Positions 59,101 through 64,000 of a stretch of 64,000 nucleotides of DNA are shown here, piece by piece; the first letter of the stretch is position 1, and each line of letters starts with the position of its first letter. Origin of the DNA: Myxocyprinus asiaticus (lineage: Eukaryota > Chordata > Actinopteri > Cypriniformes > Catostomidae); contig NC_059362.1 in NCBI RefSeq assembly GCF_019703515.2, forward strand, positions 30,668,326 to 30,732,325, in the 5' to 3' direction. Below the pieces are notes generated by a model. The model ran no database searches, was not told the origin of the DNA, and saw nothing but the letters and a program-made list of their open reading frames with translations. Both the position numbers and the translations under genes were made by a program.

Positions 59101-60545
59101 TGGAATGGCATGGGTGTGAGTAAATGATGAAAGATTTTTTTTTTTTTTTTTGGGTGAAGTATTCCTTTAACTACACATTCCTAACAAATTTACACCACTC
59201 AAGCCAATACATTATTCAGAACATTTGGGATGTGAAAACTTACAGTTTAAATCAGTATATTTCACCTCAAGCATCTGGACATAAGCTTCATGCTGCTTCC
59301 ACCTAAACCCAGAACAAAAACATCAGCATTCAGCCAGTCAAAGATTCAACTGACACAATCTTGTAGATTATTGCACAACAAAATCCTTGCATACCTGGTA
59401 CACAGCTCCTCTCGAGTCAGGGTCTTCATGTCAGATTCACTCAGGCGAACCTGCAAAGACATAAAATAGATATAAAGTCTTAAAAGGCTACAAAATGTGG
59501 GGGGAGAGATTCTCTTATAATCAGATTAGACTGCGACAATGAACTCACCTTCTTCGGGAGAGGTTCTTCATTGGTCATTCTGTTCTCTGAGAGAGAGGGA
59601 GATACTGAGAAATCAAGCATCAAATAAATAAAAAAAATGCACAGGCAGTACATGCAGTAACGACAGACAGATGCATAGATCTCACACTCCTACATATGGG
59701 CTATTGCAAAAATAGGCCACAAAGCGAAAGATTAGGTAATTTTTTTCATAAATTCCTCTATTCATGTCAGTGGAATTTCGAATGTGTAAATTTAAAGATC
59801 TTCGTAATTATGCATTTAAAAGGTATATTTGTTGTTTTTTTAAATTGTGCAACCCAATTTGTGAAAATTAGTTGCTCGCCTGAAAATATGAAACTAACCC
59901 ATTAACCGGGAAATACACTAGCTTACTACATTCATGCACTCCGTACATCAAGTTCTTCATGTTAACAAACACATTTAACCGTGATATCAATGCACTAGCG
60001 GAGTATCATGTCGGCCTCCAAGAACATAAAAATGTATCTAAACACTATGCCAAAATATCAATGCACGAATGCGTGTAATCCTTGCCGTTTACAGAATACG
60101 CGTTGACATGCTAAACGCTCAGCGTTGCAAACAAACGTGCGGAATCTCATATAAACGCACGGTGTCGGGAAAATACGAAGCCTATGCCTAATGCAGATTC
60201 CACTTAAAATAAAACCAATAAATGATAACGGAAGGACTCGGTGGAATAAAAATTTAACCGGCACCTTATTGAAGCAGTACGCCACAAAATGGCGGAGAAG
60301 GAAGAGACTCTCCTTCTCCGAGAAGCAGCACTTAATATGAAATAGCCTTCAAACACTTACCAGGCCCGATTCACCTCGACCAGAATATGGCAAATTTCTT
60401 CAAAAACGATAATAATTATTTAGAGTTTATGTTGAAATTTAATTCTCTCGGGAGAGGGGGTAAATGCTGCGTTTATTATTTAAACGAAGAGGAGTCCGTC
60501 CGCCATGTCCAGCGCGTGTGATACACCGCCGCACAGCAGTGTGTT
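52504..60545 (-). CDS. wtap: WTAP, regulatory subunit of the m6A RNA methyltransferase complex
   Basis: WTAP holds METTL3-METTL14 in nuclear speckles and links them to VIRMA and other partners. Coding exons: 59549-59578 (MTNEEPLPKK), 59395-59450 (VRLSESDMKTLTREELCTR), 59244-59302 (WKQHEAYVQMLEVKYTDLN), 57763-57890, 55780-55958, 53380-53534 and 52504-53165. All have GT/AG sites and matching phases, giving 422 aa without a stop, about the length known for fish Wtap. The N-terminal two thirds form the coiled coil (TQIQYLKQVQQPSAAQLRSS, LKMKGELEQTNDKLEQAQNE, EELKSSQDELNDFIIQLDEE). The C-terminus is Ser/Thr-rich and ends STGSVL. A non-coding first exon ends at 60361 (GTAAGT donor). It diverges from sod2. 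Confidence 0.95.
53535..55779. other. wtap intron
   Basis: No exon, TIR element or LINE is recognised. The minus ORFs at 53583-53858 and 54621-54893 look like chance. A run of about 11 G lies at 55503-55514. Confidence 0.55.
55780..55958 (-). CDS. wtap: wtap coiled-coil exon
   Basis: Encodes TQIQYLKQVQQPSAAQLRSS, MVDPAINLFFLKMKGELEQT and NDKLEQAQNELSAWKFTPD; nearly invariant in vertebrate WTAP. Confidence 0.95.
56076..57028 (+). mobile_element. PIF/Harbinger non-autonomous element carrying a MYB-like gene
   Basis: A 953 bp element with TTA duplications at 56073-56075 and 57029-57031. The ends TGGGGCTTTTCCACTG and CAGTGGAAAAGTGCCA are inverted. TTA targets and these ends are Harbinger features. 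It lies in a wtap intron and contains only the MYB/SANT-like ORF, with no DDE transposase. Confidence 0.92.
56316..56687 (+). CDS. Harbinger MYB/SANT-like DNA-binding protein, C-terminus frameshifted
   Basis: The 123-codon ORF begins MAVRKTTPWSINEVQTFLSL and contains HGYHQTYQQCREKLKKNLSD and RTIKDHNSRSGSNRRKWKWF, the trihelix/MADF-like domain of the second Harbinger protein, which helps the transposase enter the nucleus and bind DNA. Toward the end the frame departs from the family: CPGLSALLESTMEHG-like coding continues in another frame (ESTMEHG near 56627). The DNA-binding domain itself is open. Confidence 0.8.
   Translation: MAVRKTTPWSINEVQTFLSLVMNETTRNEKVLQEVSQLLAAHGYHQTYQQCREKLKKNLSDYRTIKDHNSRSGSNRRKWKWFDQMDAMAIDQRAMGGRVPWTQRCWSPRWSMVRFVTLTLYSA
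57029..57762. other. wtap intron, nothing recognised
   Basis: AT-rich intron sequence without exon or repeat signature. Confidence 0.5.
57763..57890 (-). CDS. wtap: wtap coding exon 4
   Basis: Encodes NDVTGLKESEEKLKQQQQES then ARRENILVMRLATKEQEMQE and CT; acceptor TTTGCAG, donor GTAAGT. Confidence 0.95.
57968..59170. mobile_element. long fold-back MITE interrupted by a SINE
   Basis: The left arm (CTCACCCTCATGCCATCCCA, ATGTATGACTTTCTTCTGC) is mirrored by the right arm (GAAAGTCATACACATCTGGA, GGGTGAAGTATTCCTTTA). A SINE at 58192-58649 split it. It lies in the wtap intron between coding exons 3 and 4. Confidence 0.85.
58192..58649 (-). mobile_element. tRNA-derived SINE
   Basis: On the minus strand it starts with a tRNA-like head: GGGTAGCTCAGTGGTAAAAT (box A) and GTTCGAATCCCAGG (box B), about 40 bp apart. 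A GC-rich body follows, then an A/C-rich tail at 58200-58225. A 14 bp target duplication TAATCAATA(C/A)ATTT lies at 58178-58191 and 58650-58663 with one mismatch. The ORF across it is not a gene. Confidence 0.88.
59244..59586 (-). CDS. wtap: wtap first three coding exons
   Basis: The start codon is at 59576-59578 in an exon whose acceptor is CTCTCTCAG (exon start 59586). Exons 59549-59586, 59395-59450 and 59244-59302 together encode the N-terminus MTNEEPLPKK through YTDLN. Confidence 0.93.
60361..60545 (-). other. wtap: wtap non-coding first exon (5' UTR)
   Basis: A GTAAGT donor lies at 60355-60360 on the minus strand. Upstream is GC-rich with CpG sites (GCGCGAGCGCTGAGGGGGA). The transcription start is estimated, not seen. 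Confidence 0.6.
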
Positions 60546-61206
60546 CGCGCGAGCGCTGAGGGGGAGGAGCGCGAGCAACCAACAGGAACCCTTATACGTT
60601 ATTCAAAATTTCACAAGTACAATTTAACGAGTACATAAATAGTTGAAGTCACATTTTAAAGATGTGGGTGGTAGTTGGGGCACCTTCTTTCGATTTTCGT
60701 CATATGAAAACTTGCTTTTGTAATTCTTAACCAATGCTCTTGCTATTACTTCCGTATCAATCCAAATTGTTCAATTAATTGTGCTGTGATGTTGGATATA
60801 ACAACACGTACAATCGCCATAAACGCTGCATTATAAGTTCTGAAACGAAACTATTTCTTTCAATGACTATTCACTGTCAAGTAAGGCCTAGAATGACTGG
60901 CTGAATCATACCAGTTCGCACAGGGGGGTGCACGGTGTTTGTACCGTTTTTAACTTTCAAAAATGTTGTCCACTTGAGATATCTAAAGTAAACAACTTAT
61001 AACAATTTCATTTAATAACTTACGTATTAATATATCTTTTATATTCATTCAATAACCAATTACATTTTAGACATTTCGGCGTAATACCCCTATTTGGGCA
61101 ATAGTGGTACGCTCCGGAACAAGTTGAAGTTAAAATTTCAAGGGCAGGTTGGAATAGATCGTGTTTAGATCCAGTGCATGTGTGTCGGCGCGTGACGGAC
61201 TAGAAC
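60546..61206. promoter_or_regulatory. presumed bidirectional wtap/sod2 promoter
   Basis: The wtap first exon runs left and the sod2 ATG lies about 660 bp to the right. CpG sites cluster at both edges (about 60480-60570 and 61180-61240). No TATA box is obvious. The role is inferred from the head-to-head arrangement. Confidence 0.6.
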
Positions 61207-61235
61207 ATGCTGTGCAGAGTCGGATATGTCCGCAG
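61207..61235 (+). CDS. sod2: sod2 exon 1 (start codon)
   Basis: Only 29 coding bases, too short for ORF finders: MLCRVGYVR plus AG, then donor GTAAAG. Exon 2 supplies the G that completes a second Arg. Confidence 0.92.
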
Positions 61236-61612
61236 GTAAAGTTAGCTGAAGTTTAAAACAGCTTTGGCATTGTGCGCAGTTAAATGACTGTTCAGAAAGG
61301 GTTGTTCATTTGATAATGTATGGCGATATAGATAAACTGCGCACTCTTGTCTGTGGTAGAGCAGCCAAGCTAACTGCTTTACACTGTATAGTTTGGGTAA
61401 CTGACATTACCACTGCAAGTTTTATAACAGATTTGGAAGATTAACTGATGTGTTGATTTGGAACTCTTTAAATGCAATCGCATTAGCTCTCGAAAGGTTG
61501 TCAAACAACAGTTTCCAATCAATATGATTTAAATGTGTAATCCAGTTATGATATCTCAAATCAATGCAATTAATTAGTGTGTGGCATAGTTATGGAAATA
61601 CATGGATGGATG

Positions 61613-61684
<72 letters not shown>

Positions 61685-62120
61685 TTTCTTTTAGCTTACC
61701 ATACAAACCTGCTTTGTCCTTCATTTTGAAATGTATTGAAATTCTAAAATAATGATTTGTTTGCATGCACTCAGAAAAAACTCCGCTTCAGTGTAACAGA
61801 TATCAGGAAACCACACTACACTATCACACTCTCTCGGTTTTATGCTGCCAATATCTAAAGTCAGGCAAGGTCTACTGTACTGTTACTCGGTTTTATTTTA
61901 TTTGCTGTCCATTCTAGGTGTGCTGCTACCTTGAACCCCATCTTGGGTGCCGTAGCCTCCAGACAGAAGCACACACTCCCTGACCTCCCATATGACTATG
62001 GTGCACTTGAGCCTCACATTTGTGCTGAGATTATGCAGCTGCACCACAGCAAGCACCATGCAACATACGTCAACAACCTCAACGTCACTGAGGAGAAATA
62101 TCAAGAGGCACTGGCCAAGG
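61207..62120 (+). CDS. sod2: mitochondrial manganese superoxide dismutase, first two exons
   Basis: SOD2 converts superoxide to hydrogen peroxide in the mitochondrial matrix. Exon 1 (61207-61235) reads MLCRVGYVR. Exon 2 (61918-62120) reads [60 protein letters not shown] and YQEALAKG. The N-terminal part is a mitochondrial targeting peptide; the mature enzyme starts near [30 protein letters not shown] includes the first Mn-binding His. Introns obey GT-AG and the phases match. The remaining exons lie beyond 64000. EPHICAEI has Cys where other vertebrates usually have Asn. Confidence 0.95.
61236..61917. other. sod2 intron 1 with (GT)n microsatellite
   Basis: About 66 bp of GT repeat at 61617-61682. 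The open frame through it is a repeat artefact. Confidence 0.9.
61918..62120 (+). CDS. sod2: sod2 exon 2
   Basis: Acceptor CCATTCTAG, donor GTGAAT. It encodes the targeting-peptide end and the N-terminal helical hairpin of the Mn/Fe SOD fold. Confidence 0.95.
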
Positions 62121-62165
62121 GTGAATAAAGATGACTTTGCTTTTAAAAGAAGTATAGAAACCTGA

Positions 62166-62790
62166 AAGGGATAGTTCACTCAAAGCAGAAAATGTTCTCC
62201 TCATTTACTCTCCCTCATGCTATCCTCATGTTTACATCTTTCTTCTGCAGAACTCAAACGAAGATTTTTAGAAGAGCATCACAGCACTGTTGGTCCAAAC
62301 AATGCAAGAGAATGGTGACCAAAACGTTGAAGCTTCAAAAATCACACGAAGGCCACATAAAAGTAATCCATAAGTCTCCAGTAGTTAAATCCAAATCTTC
62401 AGAAGTGATATGATAGGTGTGGGTGAGAAACAGATCAATATTTAAGTCCCTTTTAAGTATAAATCTCCACTTTCACAATGTGTGATTTATGGTAAAAAAA
62501 AAGAAAAGGATTTAAATATTGATCTGTTTCTCACCCACACCTATCATATTATTTTTGAAGATATGGATTTAACTACTGGAGTAATATGGATTACTTTTAT
62601 GTGGCCTATTTGTTTTTTGGAGCTTCAAAGTTTCGGTCACCATTCACTTGCATTGAAAGGACCAACAGAGCTGAACAATTCTTCTAAAAATCTTTGTTCT
62701 GCAGAAGAAAGAAAGTCATACACATCTGGGATGGCATGAGGATGAGTTAATGAGGAGAGAATTTTTATTTTTAGGTGAACTATCCCTTTA
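62166..62790. mobile_element. fold-back MITE, AAAGGGATAGTTCAC family
   Basis: The left end AAAGGGATAGTTCACTC and the right end GGTGAACTATCCCTTTA are inverted, with matching inner arms (CTGATATGATAGGTGTGGGTGAG-like). It lies in sod2 intron 2. Confidence 0.9.
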
Positions 62791-62791
62791 A

Positions 62792-63724
62792 CTCTTAAAT
62801 GCATGGGCGTGTTTTGCAAAACACATGGTGTTTAGATGTGGTAGTAATAGATATAAAGTAACAGATATATAAATAGATATCCTGTGATAGTAAACTTAAA
62901 TAGATGTGAAATAATCCTAAAAATAGAAGTTGAAATATATATTGCGACATTATTACATATCTCAGGTCATTAAAGTACCTATACACTTTTGATAATTATA
63001 TATATACACTACATGTCAAAAGTTTTGAAACACTAACTCATTCTTTATTATAATTTTTTTTCATATTTTAGAATAATAGTAAAGTCATCAAAACTGTGGA
63101 ATAACATAAATGGAACTATGGGAATTATGTTGTGACTAAACAAAATCCAAAATAAATCAAAACTGTGTTATATTTTAGCATCTTCAAAGTAGTCACCCTT
63201 TGCCTAGAATTTGCAGACATGTACTCTTGACATTTTCTCAACCAACTTCTTGAGGTATCACCCTGGGATGCTTTTTAAACAGTATTGAAGGAGTTTCCAT
63301 CTATATGCTGGGCACTTATTGGCTGCTTTTCTTTATTATTTGGTCCAAGTCATCAATTTCAAAACTTTTTTTAAATTAAATGTTAGTTTTATAATGAAAT
63401 AAATTAATATGGTGGCACAATTATATTTTTGTCTACAAAACTAATTTCAAACATTTAAGCATACGCCTTCAGATCAAAAGATTTTTAAGATCATGTGAAA
63501 TATTTCAGTCAAGTGTTTGAAAACTTTTGACCGGTAGTGTTTATATATAATATTATTATTAATTTTATTTATTTTTTGGCTTTTTTTATTGATAGATGAT
63601 TCATAAGAGAAAGGTTAAGGAATACTAAAGAAGTTGGGGCATAAATAAAAAAAAAAATGAATAAGGGTAAAGGACCTGGAATGAGGTCCCGGGTCACTAA
63701 AGACCTGATGTATGCATTTAAGGG
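62792..63724. mobile_element. piggyBac-type element, copy 2, with a Tc1 MITE inside
   Basis: TTAA at 62788-62791 and 63725-63728. The ends CTCTTAAATGCATG and TGCATTTAAGGG match copy 1 at 27731. GGGTCACTAAAGACCTG near the right end also matches. The interior is shorter than in copy 1 and is interrupted at 63007-63539. Confidence 0.85.
63007..63539. mobile_element. Tc1/mariner-like MITE
   Basis: The left end CACTACATGTCAAAAGTTTT is inverted at the right end AAAACTTTTGACCGGTAGTG. It is preceded by TA. There is no transposase. Confidence 0.85.
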
Positions 63725-63945
63725 TTAAACATGAGTATCTCTCTTACACAATTCACTAGAAAAGATGTAGTCAAAACAAATTTTTTCTGTGTTTACATCC
63801 AGACATTTATTCCATTACTAAATAAGAATAAGTAATAAAATTTATAACATTTTCTCATACATCTCAACCCCTTAAACACTTAATTTGAAGTAATATACAA
63901 ACTAATTCACTCTTAAATGGAACATATATTAAGGAACAGTGTTGG

Positions 63946-64000
63946 GTAACGTTACTTTTAAAAGTAACTCGTTAGAATATTGCATTACTCCTACTTAAAA
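63946..64000. repeat. start of an AGTGTTGGGTAACG repeat
   Basis: AGTGTTGGGTAACGTTACTT and TTAAAAGTAACTCGTTAGAA, the same family as at 20619-20987. It is cut by the window edge. Confidence 0.75.

Noticed and set aside
61564..61752. Open frame through the GT microsatellite
   Set aside because: It encodes only alternating Cys-Val from (GT)n. It lies in sod2 intron 1 and is a repeat artefact.

Overview
The window is vertebrate DNA: GT-AG introns, AATAAA signals and many TIR elements, LINEs and a tRNA-derived SINE. Gene content (nhsl1, hebp2-like, kif25, acat2, wtap, sod2), protein sequences very close to zebrafish, and repeat families typical of carp-like fish point to a cyprinid teleost. The human equivalents lie on 6q24-q27, and SOD2-WTAP-ACAT2 are neighbours there too. 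Exon calls come from reading splice sites and matching codon phase by eye; no alignment was run.

Layout. 1-17.2 kb (+): the 3' part of nhsl1, with four exons including one of 3.26 kb, and its 3' UTR. 17.3-17.6 kb (-): an unidentified ORF. 19.6-21.1 kb (-): a broken hebp2/SOUL-like gene. 22.8-42.8 kb (-): kif25, a C-terminal-motor kinesin in 15 coding exons, its introns packed with nested transposons, including a roughly 4.7 kb L1-type LINE that may carry a 3' transduction. 44.4-48.5 kb (-): an acat2 relic in which first and last exons survive but the middle is missing. 49-50.6 kb (-): a LINE fragment with an RNase H domain. 52.5-60.5 kb (-): complete wtap, predicted 422 aa. 61.2 kb to the end (+): the first two coding exons of sod2, divergent from wtap across a presumed bidirectional promoter.

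Main interpretation. Three genes (hebp2-like, kif25, acat2) carry independent lesions, while nhsl1, wtap and sod2 show open frames throughout what is visible. This looks like gene loss on one subgenome of a polyploid cyprinid, although sequencing errors could account for any single small lesion. The other notable structure is a set of nested transposons whose target-site duplications can still be read, so insertion order can be worked out. No CRISPR, operon or prokaryotic feature is present, and I found no new protein-coding system.
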